Notes: generated by a model from the sequence alone, not told the origin. 64,000 nucleotides of DNA from Amycolatopsis sp. A133 (GCF_031082405.1 NZ_JAVHJU010000069.1:1-64000); one strand, 5' to 3'. Counted from the stretch's first letter, positions 1 to 8,677 are shown. Numbers and translations are program-made.

Positions 1-15
1 CCCCGTCTCCCCGCC

Positions 16-61
16 GTCGTGAGTGGTAAGGCGGGTTCTAACCCGCCTTACCACTCACGAC
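16..61. repeat. Long perfect hairpin palindrome, copy 1
   Basis: Perfect 22-nt arms (16-37 and 40-61) flank a 2-nt loop. The core reads GTGAGTGGTAAGGCGGGTT on the left arm. A second copy lies at 19033-19078 and differs by one base pair, changed on both arms so that pairing is kept. No U-tract follows, so it is not a classic terminator. It is probably a dispersed palindromic repeat, perhaps acting as a transcription-end or nucleoid element. Confidence 0.85.
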
Positions 62-131
62 AAGCTGCGGCAGACCCGCCGTCCGGCCCTTGACGGCGGG
101 CCCGTGACCACCGACCATTCTCCCGTCAGTT

Positions 132-149
132 GTTGTTAGCGCTAACAAC
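132..149. promoter_or_regulatory. LacI-family operator candidate
   Basis: GTTGTTAGCGCTAACAAC is a perfect 18-bp palindrome with the central CG of LacI/GalR-family operators. It lies 30 bp before the arabinanase ATG. The cognate repressor is not in the window and would be expected just upstream. Sugar-responsive repression of the downstream glycosidases is inferred from the motif and the gene content. Confidence 0.75.
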
Positions 150-178
150 GCCAGGATCAGCGTCGAACCGAGGACCCC

Positions 179-1165
179 ATGAGCCTGCGCCGCCTCCCGG
201 CCATCGTCGCCGTCGCCGCCGCCCTGCTGAGCGCCCCCGCCGCGCAGGCCGCGACCTACCCGGACCCCGGCTACGTGACCGGGGACATCGAAGCGGTGCA
301 CGACCCGGCGATGATCCGCGCGGCCGACGGCAGCTACCTGCTGTACTCCACCGACCAGTACCTGCAGATCCGCCGGTCGACCGACCGGATCCACTTCACG
401 AAGATCGGCTCGGTGTGGCCGAACGGCGCGCCGTGGACCGCGCCCTTCACCGACCCCGCCAAGCCGGAGTACCTGTGGGCGCCGGACATCTCCTTCCACA
501 ACGGCAAGTACTACCTGTACTACGCCGCTTCGTCGCTGGGCTCGCGCAACTCGGCGATCTTCCTCGCCACCAGCACGACCGGCCTGCCCGGCAGCTGGAC
601 GAACCACGGCATCGTCGTGCAGACCAGCACGAGCAACGACTACAACGCGATCGACCCGAACCTGTTCGTCGACTCCGCCGGCCGCTGGTGGCTCAGCTTC
701 GGCTCGTGGTGGACCGGCATCAAGATGATCCGGCTCGACCCGGCGACCGGCAAGCGCAGCACCGCCGACACCGCGCTGCGCAGCATCGCCCAGCGCACGG
801 GCGGCACCTCGGCCGAGGAAGCGCCCTTCATCATCCAGCACGGCAGCTACTACTACCTGTTCGTCTCGTGGGACCTCTGCTGCCAGGGCACGAAGAGCAC
901 CTACCGCGTGATGGTCGGCCGCTCGACGTCGATCACCGGCCCCTACGCCGATCGCAACGGCGTCCGGATGACCGCCGGCGGTGGCACGCAGATCCTGGCG
1001 AGCCACGGCGCGGTCCACGGCCCCGGCCACGTCGCCGTGCTGCACGACTCCGACGCCGACGTGCTCGTCTACCACTACTACTACTCGGACGCGACGCCGC
1101 TGACCGGCAAGCTCGGCATCAACCTCATCGGCTACGACAGCGCCGGCTGGCCGTACGTCTACTGA
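179..1165 (+). CDS. Secreted arabinan endo-1,5-alpha-L-arabinosidase (GH43)
   Basis: Predicted extracellular glycoside hydrolase that cleaves alpha-1,5-linked arabinan. The 328-aa product has an N-terminal signal peptide ending near AQAA (about residue 25). A five-bladed propeller-type GH43 domain with the family landmarks follows: HDPAMIRA with Asp42 as likely general base, the LWAPDIS block near 100-104, IDPN with Asp159 as likely pKa modulator, and EEAPF with Glu213/214 as likely general acid. Length matches single-domain secreted arabinanases, with no carbohydrate-binding module. The ATG follows the LacI-type palindrome at 132-149. The beta-galactosidase gene starts 45 bp downstream, so both may respond to plant polysaccharides such as arabinogalactan. 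Substrate assignment rests on family resemblance; another arabinan-active GH43 activity is possible. Confidence 0.88.
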   Translation: MSLRRLPAIVAVAAALLSAPAAQAATYPDPGYVTGDIEAVHDPAMIRAADGSYLLYSTDQYLQIRRSTDRIHFTKIGSVWPNGAPWTAPFTDPAKPEYLWAPDISFHNGKYYLYYAASSLGSRNSAIFLATSTTGLPGSWTNHGIVVQTSTSNDYNAIDPNLFVDSAGRWWLSFGSWWTGIKMIRLDPATGKRSTADTALRSIAQRTGGTSAEEAPFIIQHGSYYYLFVSWDLCCQGTKSTYRVMVGRSTSITGPYADRNGVRMTAGGGTQILASHGAVHGPGHVAVLHDSDADVLVYHYYYSDATPLTGKLGINLIGYDSAGWPYVY

Positions 1166-1169
1166 TTGT

Positions 1170-1185
1170 GTATAACGACCTATAC
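1170..1185. promoter_or_regulatory. Inverted repeat between GH43 and GH35 genes
   Basis: GTATAACGACCTATAC has 5-bp arms GTATA/TATAC and a 6-bp spacer. It is AT-rich against its surroundings and lies 25 bp before the GH35 start. It could be an operator, for example for a GntR-type regulator, or overlap a -10 region. No regulator is nearby to support either reading. Confidence 0.35.
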
Positions 1186-1209
1186 GGCCCGCGTTGAGAA
1201 GGCGGCTCC

Positions 1210-4134
1210 ATGCACCGGTTCCTGTCGTTCCTCCTGGCTCTGCTGATCACGACCGGGCTGGGTGCCGCACCGGCGTCCGCCGCCTCGCCGGCGTCCGCCG
1301 CCTCGCCGGCGTCCGCCGCCTCGCCGGCGCCGGGGCGGCACCAGGTCACCTTCGACAAGTACTCGCTCATGCTGGACGGCCACCGCCAGATCGTCTGGTC
1401 GGGCGAGTTCCACCCGTTCCGGCTGCCGAGCCCGGACCTGTGGCGGGACGTGCTGCAGAAGATGAAGGCGACCGGCTACACGGCGGTCTCGATCTACTTC
1501 GACTGGAACTACCACTCGCCGGCCCCCGGGGTGTACGACTTCACCGGCGTCCGCGACATGGACCGCGTCCTCGACCTCGCCGCCGAAGCGGGCCTGTACG
1601 TCATCGCCCGGCCCGGCCCGTACATCAACGCCGAAGTGACCGGCGGCGGCTTCCCCGCGTGGCTGTCCACCCAGGCCGGGCGGGCCCGCAGCGACGCGCC
1701 CGACTACCTGGCCGCGGCCGACGAGTGGCTGACCGCGATCGACCGGATCATCGCCCGCCACCAGTACACCGACGGGCGCGGCCCGGTGATCCTGTACCAG
1801 ATCGAGAACGAGCTGGCCGCCACCGGCGTGGCCCAGCAGAACTACGTCGCGCACCTCTACGACAAGGTGCGCGCCGACGGCATCACGGTCCCGATCTTCC
1901 ACAACGACAAGGGCCGCAACGGGATCTGGGTGCCGCCGGGCTCCGGCGTCCCGGGCACGGTCCCGGGCAAAGTCGACCTCTACGCCTTCGACGGCTACCC
2001 GGGCGGCACCTGCCGGACCGACGCGACGCCGGGCGCCCCGAACGCCGCCCCGGATTGGGGGACCTACGGGCCGGGCGGGGCGAAGGGCGGCGCGAGCGCG
2101 TCGCCGAACACGCCCGGGTTCGTCGCCGAGTTCGGCGGCGGCTGGTTCGACTACTGGGGCAGCAACGGCACCTACCCGTGCACCGCGGTCCGGCAGGGAC
2201 CGGGCTACGAGCGCGTGTTCTACGGCACCAACCTGGCCAACGGCCTGACGATCCAGAACTTCTACATGACCTTCGGCGGCACGTCCTGGGGCGGGCTGCC
2301 GGCGCCGGTGGTCTACAGCTCCTACGACTACGGCGCGGCCATCGACGAAGGACGTCAGCTGCGGCCGAAGGCCCTGACGATGAAGGAAATCGGTTCCTTC
2401 CTCGCCACCGTCCCGGATCTGGCGAAGCTGGACCGCGGGGCGCCCGTGACGCCGTCGTCGGCGGCGGTGAAGGTCTACCACAACGTCAACCCGGACACCG
2501 GCGTGCACTTCTACCTGCCGGTGCACAACCCGTCGAACGTCACGACGGACGACACCTTCACCTTCCCGGTGTCCACATCGGACGGTGACTACTCCGTGCC
2601 GCTGCGGCTGAACGGACAGGACGCCAAGTACCTGGTGGCGAACTTCGACGTCGCGGGCCAGCACCTGGTGTACTCGACGTCGGAGCTGATGGCCCAGGCC
2701 GCCGGCACCGTCCTGCTGCACGGGCGGCCGGGGGAGGACGGCGAGACGGTGCTGCGGTACGCGACCCGGCCGCGCGTGGACGTCCTGGCCGGGGACGTCA
2801 CGACGACCTGGTCAGGCCACGACCTGCGCCTGAACTACCGCCACGACGGGCTCGCGCGGGTCCGCCTCAGCGGCGGCGGCCGCCCGGCCGTCACGCTGCT
2901 GCTCGCCGACGACGCCACCGCGGACACGTTCTGGCCGGTCTCCGGCCTGCTCGTGCGCGGGCCGGACCTGGTCCGGACCGCCCAGGCCGGGTTCCGGCTG
3001 ACCGGCGACACGAAGGCGCCGAGGGACCTCGAGGTGTGGGGCGCCCGCGGTCCGCTGCTGTGGTGGAACGGCACCCCGGTGCCGGTGCGGCCGACGGCGT
3101 CGGGCAGCCTGCTCGCGTTCCGCCCGCTGCCGGGCCCCGCCGACCCGCGGCTGCCCGAGCTCACCGGCTGGCGTTCGGCGCCGGGTTCCCCGGAGGCGGA
3201 ACCGGGCTACGACGACTCGGCGTGGCCGGCCGCGGATCGCACGACGACGCACAGCACGACCCCGCCCCCGGCCGGTCAGCCGGTGCTGACGGCGGACGAC
3301 TACGGCTTCGGCGTCGGCGACGTCTGGTACCGCGGGCGGTTCACCGGGACGCCGGGGGAGCAGGTCGGCCTGCGCTACGGCGGCGGGGGAGCCGGGCTGC
3401 TCCAGGCGTGGCTGGACGGGCAGTACCTCGGCCAGCACGTCCTGCCGTCCGCGCTGGCCGCCCCGCCGACGACCGGCACGGCGGTGTTCCCGGTGCCCGA
3501 AGGCCTGCGCGGCGACGGCCCGCACGTGCTTTCGGTGATGGTCCGGAACAACGGCCACAACCAGGACGGCGGCGTCAACGACGCGCACAAGGAGGGCCGC
3601 GGGCTGATCTCCTCGTCGCTGACCGGGGTGTCGTGGAAGCTCCAGGGCGGTACGGCGGACCCGGTGCGCGGCCCGCTGAACAGCGGCGGCCTCGCCGGCG
3701 AACGGGCGGGCCGGCACCTGCCGGGCTTCCCGGACCGCGCGTGGCCGCCGGCGCAGGTCCCCGCACCGACGGCTTCACCGGGCACGACGTGGTACCGGAC
3801 GACGTTCTCGATGCGTGTCCCCCGGGGCCAGGACACGTCGGTGGGCTTGACCATCGGCGACCCGGCGAAGCCCCGATCGGGCGGCCGCTACCGGGTGCTG
3901 GTGTTCCTCAACGGCTGGAACGTCGGCCAGTACATCGGGGACGTGGGCCCGCAGCACACGTTCGTGTTGCCGAACGGGATCCTCGACCCCGGCGGCCGCA
4001 ACACGCTGGCGCTGGCGGTGACCAGTGACGGCGGCCCGGGCAACGGCCTCGAGAAGGTGGCGCTGACGGACCTGGGTTCGGCCCGGGGCGGAGTCCCGGT
4101 CCGGCCGGTGTTCTCACCGGGCTGGCGGCCGTGA
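1210..4134 (+). CDS. Secreted beta-galactosidase (GH35)
   Basis: Predicted exported exo-beta-galactosidase of 974 aa. A signal peptide ends around ASAAS (about residue 25) and is followed by a short Ala/Ser/Pro linker made of three exact 6-residue repeats. The TIM barrel carries the GH35 signatures: SGEFHPFRLP, the ARPGPYINAE block, QIENELA with Glu201 as likely acid/base and Glu199 next to it, and FVAEFGGGW with Glu307 as likely nucleophile. The second half (about 600-974) has two jelly-roll-like galactose-binding-type domains, visible in the DVWYRGRF and TWYRTTFSM segments typical of multidomain GH35 enzymes. It lies 45 bp after the arabinanase gene on the same strand, and co-operation on arabinogalactan side chains is a reasonable inference. 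The ATG is preceded by GAAGGCGG. Confidence 0.88.
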   Translation: MHRFLSFLLALLITTGLGAAPASAASPASAASPASAASPAPGRHQVTFDKYSLMLDGHRQIVWSGEFHPFRLPSPDLWRDVLQKMKATGYTAVSIYFDWNYHSPAPGVYDFTGVRDMDRVLDLAAEAGLYVIARPGPYINAEVTGGGFPAWLSTQAGRARSDAPDYLAAADEWLTAIDRIIARHQYTDGRGPVILYQIENELAATGVAQQNYVAHLYDKVRADGITVPIFHNDKGRNGIWVPPGSGVPGTVPGKVDLYAFDGYPGGTCRTDATPGAPNAAPDWGTYGPGGAKGGASASPNTPGFVAEFGGGWFDYWGSNGTYPCTAVRQGPGYERVFYGTNLANGLTIQNFYMTFGGTSWGGLPAPVVYSSYDYGAAIDEGRQLRPKALTMKEIGSFLATVPDLAKLDRGAPVTPSSAAVKVYHNVNPDTGVHFYLPVHNPSNVTTDDTFTFPVSTSDGDYSVPLRLNGQDAKYLVANFDVAGQHLVYSTSELMAQAAGTVLLHGRPGEDGETVLRYATRPRVDVLAGDVTTTWSGHDLRLNYRHDGLARVRLSGGGRPAVTLLLADDATADTFWPVSGLLVRGPDLVRTAQAGFRLTGDTKAPRDLEVWGARGPLLWWNGTPVPVRPTASGSLLAFRPLPGPADPRLPELTGWRSAPGSPEAEPGYDDSAWPAADRTTTHSTTPPPAGQPVLTADDYGFGVGDVWYRGRFTGTPGEQVGLRYGGGGAGLLQAWLDGQYLGQHVLPSALAAPPTTGTAVFPVPEGLRGDGPHVLSVMVRNNGHNQDGGVNDAHKEGRGLISSSLTGVSWKLQGGTADPVRGPLNSGGLAGERAGRHLPGFPDRAWPPAQVPAPTASPGTTWYRTTFSMRVPRGQDTSVGLTIGDPAKPRSGGRYRVLVFLNGWNVGQYIGDVGPQHTFVLPNGILDPGGRNTLALAVTSDGGPGNGLEKVALTDLGSARGGVPVRPVFSPGWRP
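1273..1326 (+). repeat. Three tandem 18-bp repeats within the GH35 leader
   Basis: GCGTCCGCCGCCTCGCCG is repeated three times exactly (1273-1290, 1291-1308, 1309-1326). It encodes ASAASP three times just after the signal-peptide cleavage region. Because the units are identical at the base level this is a recent slippage expansion, and copy number may vary between strains without breaking the frame. Confidence 0.9.
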
Positions 4135-4192
4135 CAGCGCATCGGTCCGTGTCGTCACCGGGCCGGCGGCCGTGAAAGCGCGTCGGTCCGCG
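4114..4192. repeat. Imperfect 38-bp direct duplication across convergent 3' ends
   Basis: Positions 4114-4151 and 4155-4192 match at 34 of 38 bases, with an offset of 41 bp. The first copy contains the stop region of the beta-galactosidase gene. The second contains the end of the convergent amidohydrolase gene (RTDALSRPPAR). It looks like a small tandem duplication that extended or remodelled one gene end. Confidence 0.75.
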
Positions 4193-5402
4193 AGACGATG
4201 TGGCCCGCCTTGACGACCAGGTCGCGCGGGGGCCGCGTCACGACCGCGTGGGCCGGGGTCTCCGCGTCGACCACCACGAGGTCCGCGGGCGCGCCCTCGG
4301 TGAGGCCGTAGCCGGCGAGACCGAGGGCGCGGGCGCCGCCGTACGTCACCGCTTCCAGGGCCAGCTCGATGTCCTCGTCGCGGCGGAACGTGCTGCGGTA
4401 GGCCAGGTGCATCGCCCGCTCCAGCAGATCTCCGCTGCCGTACGGGCTCCACAGGTCGCGGATGTCGTCGTGGCCGCACGCCACGTTCACCCCGGCTTCG
4501 CGCAGCTTCTTCACCGGCGGGACCGGGAAGTCGAAGACCGCCGCCGTCGTGATCGTGATGCCCGCCTCCGCCAGGCCCGCCGCCAGCCGGTCCTGCGTCG
4601 CGGCGTCGGCCTGGCCGAGCGCGTACGCGTGGCTGACCGTCACCCGCCCGGCGAGGCCGGCCGCCCGGGTGCGCTCGGTGATCAGCTCCAGCTCGAACAC
4701 CCCGAGCGAACCGGGGTCGTGCAGGTGCAGGTCGATCCGCACGCCGTGGCGTTCGGCGAGGCCGAACACGACGTCGAGGTGGCGGACCGGGTCGCGGTCC
4801 ATCCCGGCCGGGTCGATGCCGCCGACCGCGCTCACCCCGAGCTTGATCGCCTCCTCCAGCAGCGCCGCCGTGCCCGGATTGGTGAGGATGCCGCTCTGCG
4901 GGAAGGCGACCTGCTCGACGGTGATCCGCCCGGCCAGCCGCGCGGCGACGTCGCGGACCACTTCGACCCCGGTGAGCCCGGTGCCCGCCGCGCCCACCGG
5001 GGCTCCCGCCGTCCGGACCCCCGGAATGCCCGAGTAGACGTCGGTGTGGGTCCGGACGTGGGTGGTGCCCGCGGCGGCCATGGCCTCCAGCAGCGCGCTC
5101 ACCCGGGCCGGGTCGGGCAGCCCGAGTTCGGCGCGGCGGACGCGTTCGTCGGCGATCCGGTCGGCCAGCGCCGGCCCGGCCGAGTGCGGCCGCCACGGCC
5201 CGCCGTAGAGCGTCTTGTCCAGGTGGCAGTGGGCTTCGACCAGGCCGGGCAGGACGAGCCGGCCGCCGAGGTCGACCACCTCCGCGTCGCCGGCGTCGAG
5301 GCCGGGCCCGAGCCCCGCCACCACACCGTCCGAGACGAGGATGTCGGCCCGGCCGCCGGTTCCCCACGGGCGGCCGTCACGCAGCAGAAGTCCGGGCATC
5401 AT
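4155..5402 (-). CDS. Amidohydrolase, cytosine-deaminase-like
   Basis: Predicted cytoplasmic metal-dependent deaminase or amidohydrolase of 415 aa. An N-terminal beta-sandwich strand (ADILVSDGVVAGLGP) is followed by the metal-binding motif EAHCHLDKTL (His58, His60). Later come the EQVAFPQSG, HLHDPGS, VSHAYALG and GHDDIRDLWSPYG blocks typical of the CodA-like branch of the amidohydrolase superfamily. The C-terminus closes with the composite-domain strand ADLVVVDAETPAHAVV. Substrate is uncertain: cytosine, creatinine-type or another N-heterocycle are all possible. Two adjacent ATGs open the gene. It is convergent with the beta-galactosidase gene and divergent from the STAS gene, and no uptake gene is linked. 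Confidence 0.82.
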   Translation of the reverse strand: MMPGLLLRDGRPWGTGGRADILVSDGVVAGLGPGLDAGDAEVVDLGGRLVLPGLVEAHCHLDKTLYGGPWRPHSAGPALADRIADERVRRAELGLPDPARVSALLEAMAAAGTTHVRTHTDVYSGIPGVRTAGAPVGAAGTGLTGVEVVRDVAARLAGRITVEQVAFPQSGILTNPGTAALLEEAIKLGVSAVGGIDPAGMDRDPVRHLDVVFGLAERHGVRIDLHLHDPGSLGVFELELITERTRAAGLAGRVTVSHAYALGQADAATQDRLAAGLAEAGITITTAAVFDFPVPPVKKLREAGVNVACGHDDIRDLWSPYGSGDLLERAMHLAYRSTFRRDEDIELALEAVTYGGARALGLAGYGLTEGAPADLVVVDAETPAHAVVTRPPRDLVVKAGHIVSRTDALSRPPAR

Positions 5403-5524
5403 CGCTCCTCACGGTCGGTTCCGAGCTTTACAGCCGCCCGCGGTGGGCGAAAGGGGCGTTTGGTCCTGGCGGCGCCGGGGTAGGAGGTGATCACCCGCAG
5501 CCGCCCCGTGGAAGGAGCACCTCG

Positions 5525-5884
5525 ATGAGCGCCCTGGACCTGTCCGCCCTGCTGCTGACCGCGACGACCGCGGAGCCCCGGCCGGGCACGCTGCGGGTCA
5601 CGGTCGCGGGCGAGATCGACATGGTCACGCGGCCCCGGCTCGACGAGGAACTCGACCGGGCCGTCGCCGCCGGGCCGCAGCGGCTGGTCGTCGACCTGCT
5701 GGGCGTCGGCTTCTGCGCCGTGACGGGCGTGGCCTCGCTGGGCAGGCTGCGCGTCCGCTGCGCCGACGCGGGGATCGACCTGGCGCTGAAGCCGTCCGGC
5801 GTCGTGCGGCGCGCGCTGGATCTCGCCGCGGTCGCCCCGCTGTTCCAGCTGGAAGGCCGGTCGGAGCAGCTCATCGCCCGGTGA
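5525..5884 (+). CDS. STAS-domain protein (anti-sigma factor antagonist-like)
   Basis: 119-aa single-domain protein resembling SpoIIAA/RsbV anti-anti-sigma factors, which release a sigma factor by binding its anti-sigma partner when dephosphorylated. The strand-loop GEIDMVT and the switch region DLLGVGFCAVTGV match the fold. The usual phosphorylatable Ser of the DSSG motif is replaced by the local sequence AVTG, leaving Thr as the only candidate. The ATG sits 5 bp downstream of GGAAGGAGCACC. No kinase or phosphatase is adjacent. The last 14 bp overlap the convergent SARP gene. Confidence 0.8.
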   Translation: MSALDLSALLLTATTAEPRPGTLRVTVAGEIDMVTRPRLDEELDRAVAAGPQRLVVDLLGVGFCAVTGVASLGRLRVRCADAGIDLALKPSGVVRRALDLAAVAPLFQLEGRSEQLIAR

Positions 5885-7967
5885 ACGTCCGGGCCTCTTC
5901 GGCGGCCGCGGCCAGCTCGCGCTCGGCGGCCACGAGGTCGCCGAGGCGGCGCAGGGCCTCGGCGTGCCGGCGGCGGGAGAAGACCGCCGCCGGCCAGTGA
6001 CCGAGGGCGAGGTTGTGCCGCACGGCGGCCCGCAGGTGCGTCGCCGCCCGGTCCGGGTCGCCCGCCGTCAGCGCCGTCGTGCCCAGCGGGTGGTGGACCG
6101 AGCCGAAGCAGGCGATGCCGAGGCTCGCCATCGCGGGCAGGTGCCCGAACGGCACCAGCAGCTCGTGGATCCGCTCCGCCGTGGCGCGGTCGTCGAGCAG
6201 GTAGGCGGTTTCCGCGGCGCCGCACAGGGACGTCAGCCAGGTGCTCGACCGCGGGAGCGCCCCCAGGTCGTCGCCGCACAGCCGCGCCAGTGCGCCCGCC
6301 GCGGTGCGCCGGTCCCCGGCCGACGCCGCGGCGACGGCGAGCGCCGCGTAGTAGGAGTTGTCGATCGGGCTGAGCGTCGGCGAGTGCATCAGCCCGTCCA
6401 GCACCGGCACGAGCTCGCCGAGCCGGCCCTCGAACCACCGGATCGCCACCAGCTGCGCGCCGTACCAGCCGAGTGCGTCGAAGTCGCCCGCGGCCTGCCC
6501 GAGCTCGGCGCAGGCCTGCGCCCCGGCTTCGGCCTCGCGGAACCGGCCGGCGCGGATGGCCAGCATGACCCGCAGCGCGTCGGCCACAAAACCCGCCGCC
6601 AGGTGCTTCCGCGTGGCCAGCAGGTCTTCCAGCTCCCCGAGCCGCCGTTCGGCGTGCGGGTCCGCGGCCAGGAAGAGGTCGACGGTGTCCCACAGCACGC
6701 CCATCAGGAGGTCGGTGCGCCGTCCCGAGCGGCCGCTCACCCCGGCGAGTTCCGTCGCGAGCGTGCGCCGCAGCCGCGCGTGGTCCGGGCCGAGCAAGCA
6801 GTGGTGGGCCAGGTTCAGCGCTTCGGCGTGGGCGACCGGGTCGCCCGCCGCCCGCGTCCGCCCGGCCGCCGCGAAGACCCGGTCGTGCCTGCCCTCGGCG
6901 TAGTCGAGTTCGGCGGCGAGCCGGGCCTGGAGCCGGTGAGCGAGCGACGAGCCGGGCTCCACCTGCGCCAGCGCGTGGCGCAGCCGCGTGAGCAGCGACG
7001 CCGACGCGGCGGACGTCCGGTGTTCGTGCACCCACAGCCCGCCGAGGCCGAGGGCCGCGCGGGCGAGTGAGACGGCGTCCCCGGCCCGCTCGGCCCGGAC
7101 GTAGGCGGTTTCGAAGTGTTTCCGGCCGGTCCGCAGGTCGCCGTCCTCGAGCAGCGCGTGCTCGCCCGCGGCGAGCGGGTCGTCCGGGGCCACCACCACC
7201 GCCGCGACCCGGGCCGCGAGCAGCGCCGGGTCGTGGGCGAGCACCCGGCGGTGCACCTGCGCCAGCACCGGTGACGGCTCCACGCCGGACACGGTGATCA
7301 GGCCGTGCCGGGCCCGGCGGAACGCTTCCAGCGCGTCACCCTGCCGCCCGGCCCGGTAGAGCGCCGTCATCAGCTGGGCCCACAGCCGTTCGTGGCCGGG
7401 GAACGCGGCGGTCAGCGCCTCCAGTTCGGCGATCAGGCCGGTGTCCTCGCCGGTCGCGAGGTCGGCGTCGATCCGGTCCTGGACGGCGTTGTGGCGCAGC
7501 CGGTCGAGCCGCATCCCTTCGGCCGCCAGGGTTTCCACCGCGCCGAACTCCTCGTAGGCGGCGTGGCCGCGCCACAGGGCCAGCGCGGTGGCCAGGTGCT
7601 CCCGCGCGGACTCGGGTGCCCCGGCGGCCAGCGCCCGCCGTCCCTCGGCGGCGAGGTGTTCGAACCGCGCGGCGTCGACGGCCTGCGGCGCCAGGCGCAG
7701 GACGTACCCCGGCGGCCGGGTGAGGATCAACCCGGCGCCCACCGTGCCGCGCAGCCGCGAGAGGTACGTCCGGACGGTGCGGTCGGCGTGCGCGGGCGCC
7801 CGGCCGCCCCACAGCGCCCGGCCCAGCGCGGGCACGCTGACCACGCGTCCGGCCTCGGCCGCCAGCACCGCGAGCAGGGTGCGCAGGCGCGGCCCGCCGA
7901 CGTCCCGCGGCTCGCCGTCGAGCCGCACTTCGAACGGTCCCAGCACGCCGAGGTCGACCCCGTCCAT
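5871..7967 (-). CDS. SARP-family transcriptional regulator with TPR-like C-terminus
   Basis: 698-aa DNA-binding activator. The N-terminus (about 1-95) is an OmpR/PhoB-type winged helix (LGPFEVRLDGEPRDVGGPRLRTLLAVL, then ALWGG, TVRTYLSRLR and PPGYVLRL). A bacterial transcriptional activation domain (about 100-245) ends with RARHGLITVSGVEPSP. The remaining 450 residues are Ala-rich helical repeats without a visible P-loop, so it is a SARP-TPR protein rather than a full AfsR-type protein with NB-ARC. I chose the ATG at 7967 because GGAGGGG lies just upstream and the protein then begins as SARPs do. Three 11-bp-spaced repeats lie between this gene and the divergent DUF6294 gene, so that gene is the likely direct target. 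Confidence 0.87.
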   Translation of the reverse strand: MDGVDLGVLGPFEVRLDGEPRDVGGPRLRTLLAVLAAEAGRVVSVPALGRALWGGRAPAHADRTVRTYLSRLRGTVGAGLILTRPPGYVLRLAPQAVDAARFEHLAAEGRRALAAGAPESAREHLATALALWRGHAAYEEFGAVETLAAEGMRLDRLRHNAVQDRIDADLATGEDTGLIAELEALTAAFPGHERLWAQLMTALYRAGRQGDALEAFRRARHGLITVSGVEPSPVLAQVHRRVLAHDPALLAARVAAVVVAPDDPLAAGEHALLEDGDLRTGRKHFETAYVRAERAGDAVSLARAALGLGGLWVHEHRTSAASASLLTRLRHALAQVEPGSSLAHRLQARLAAELDYAEGRHDRVFAAAGRTRAAGDPVAHAEALNLAHHCLLGPDHARLRRTLATELAGVSGRSGRRTDLLMGVLWDTVDLFLAADPHAERRLGELEDLLATRKHLAAGFVADALRVMLAIRAGRFREAEAGAQACAELGQAAGDFDALGWYGAQLVAIRWFEGRLGELVPVLDGLMHSPTLSPIDNSYYAALAVAAASAGDRRTAAGALARLCGDDLGALPRSSTWLTSLCGAAETAYLLDDRATAERIHELLVPFGHLPAMASLGIACFGSVHHPLGTTALTAGDPDRAATHLRAAVRHNLALGHWPAAVFSRRRHAEALRRLGDLVAAERELAAAAEEARTFTGR

Positions 7968-8061
7968 CCCCGCCCCTCCGCGACGCGGGTGTCCCGCGCG
8001 CTCCGGCGTACAGGTGCCGGCCGCGGCGCGCGGGATACGTCCCACAGCCAGGTGGAGCTCC

Positions 8062-8090
8062 GTCGACGAACTGTCGACGGATTGTCGACG
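8062..8090 (+). promoter_or_regulatory. SARP-type operator: three GTCGACG direct repeats at 11-bp spacing
   Basis: GTCGACG occurs at 8062-8068, 8073-8079 and 8084-8090, each copy exactly 11 bp from the next (7-bp repeat plus 4-bp spacer). This is the established layout of SARP binding sites. The SARP gene starts 94 bp to the left and the DUF6294 gene 67 bp to the right. Eight bases after the last repeat lies GAGGCT, at the position where SARP-dependent promoters have their -10 element. Confidence 0.85.
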
Positions 8091-8157
8091 GGCGCTGCGA
8101 GGCTCGGCAACGCGGGCCGGAAAGGTCCGCGGGCATCGGTTCCTCGGGAGGAAGTCC

Positions 8158-8601
8158 ATGAAACGCACGATTCGGGGTCTCGCACCGGTTCTCGCCGCCG
8201 CGGCGACGGGCACGGCGCTGCTGGCGGGCGCCCCGGCGGCCCAGGCGGCGCCGGCGCACAGCGCGGCGGTGCTCGAGGTGAAGAGCGCGACCTGGGGCCA
8301 GCTGCACGTCGGCGACTGCCAGCAGGACAACGGCACCATCGTGCTCCGCTCGGACGGCACGGGCGACTGGAGCGCGACCACGCTGACCTACCAGACGCAC
8401 TCCGGCGACGTCTGGCACTCGAGCTTCGACTTCAAGACCACGGCCGGCACGAAGCTGTTTTCGGCGGGCACGTTCGACAGCCCGCGGATGAACGACGGCA
8501 ACCCGCCGCCGCGCTACTTCTGGAGCAAGCACTTCACCTACGACGCCGCGCTGTTCGGCGCGGTCGACGTCTTCAAGACCATCCAGCACTCGAACTGCTG
8601 A
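8158..8601 (+). CDS. Secreted DUF6294-family protein
   Basis: 147-aa exported protein of unknown function. The signal peptide ends at AQAAPAHS (about residues 28-32). The mature part has the conserved pattern WGQLHVGDC, WSATTLTYQTHSGDVWHSSF, LFSAGTFDSPRMNDGNPPPRYFW and a terminal QHSNC. I recognise this as the actinobacterial DUF6294 family. Two cysteines (in GDC and SNC) may form a disulfide. The start is set by GGGAGGAAGTCCATG. Its promoter region contains the three SARP repeats, so expression probably depends on the neighbouring regulator. A strong hairpin follows the stop codon. Confidence 0.8.
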   Translation: MKRTIRGLAPVLAAAATGTALLAGAPAAQAAPAHSAAVLEVKSATWGQLHVGDCQQDNGTIVLRSDGTGDWSATTLTYQTHSGDVWHSSFDFKTTAGTKLFSAGTFDSPRMNDGNPPPRYFWSKHFTYDAALFGAVDVFKTIQHSNC

Positions 8602-8610
8602 CCGGGGTGA

Positions 8611-8652
8611 GCACCGCCCCGGGTCCCGATGCGCCGGGGCCCGGGGCGGTGC
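8611..8652 (+). terminator. Hairpin terminator after DUF6294 gene
   Basis: GCACCGCCCCGGG (8611-8623) pairs perfectly with CCCGGGGCGGTGC (8640-8652) around a 16-nt loop. There is no U-tract, as is common in actinomycetes. It lies between the convergent DUF6294 gene and the next minus-strand gene and can serve both. Confidence 0.75.
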
Positions 8653-8677
8653 GCGTCCCCGCTCGTTGGCGCAAGGC

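Noticed and set aside
38..1075. Long minus-strand open frame opposite the arabinanase gene
   Set aside because: Composition is Arg/Val/Gly-rich with no family motif. The plus-strand GH43 catalytic residues explain the same bases.
4114..4192. attL/attR-type duplication
   Set aside because: The copies are only 3 bp apart and imperfect, which fits a small tandem duplication and not integration flanks.
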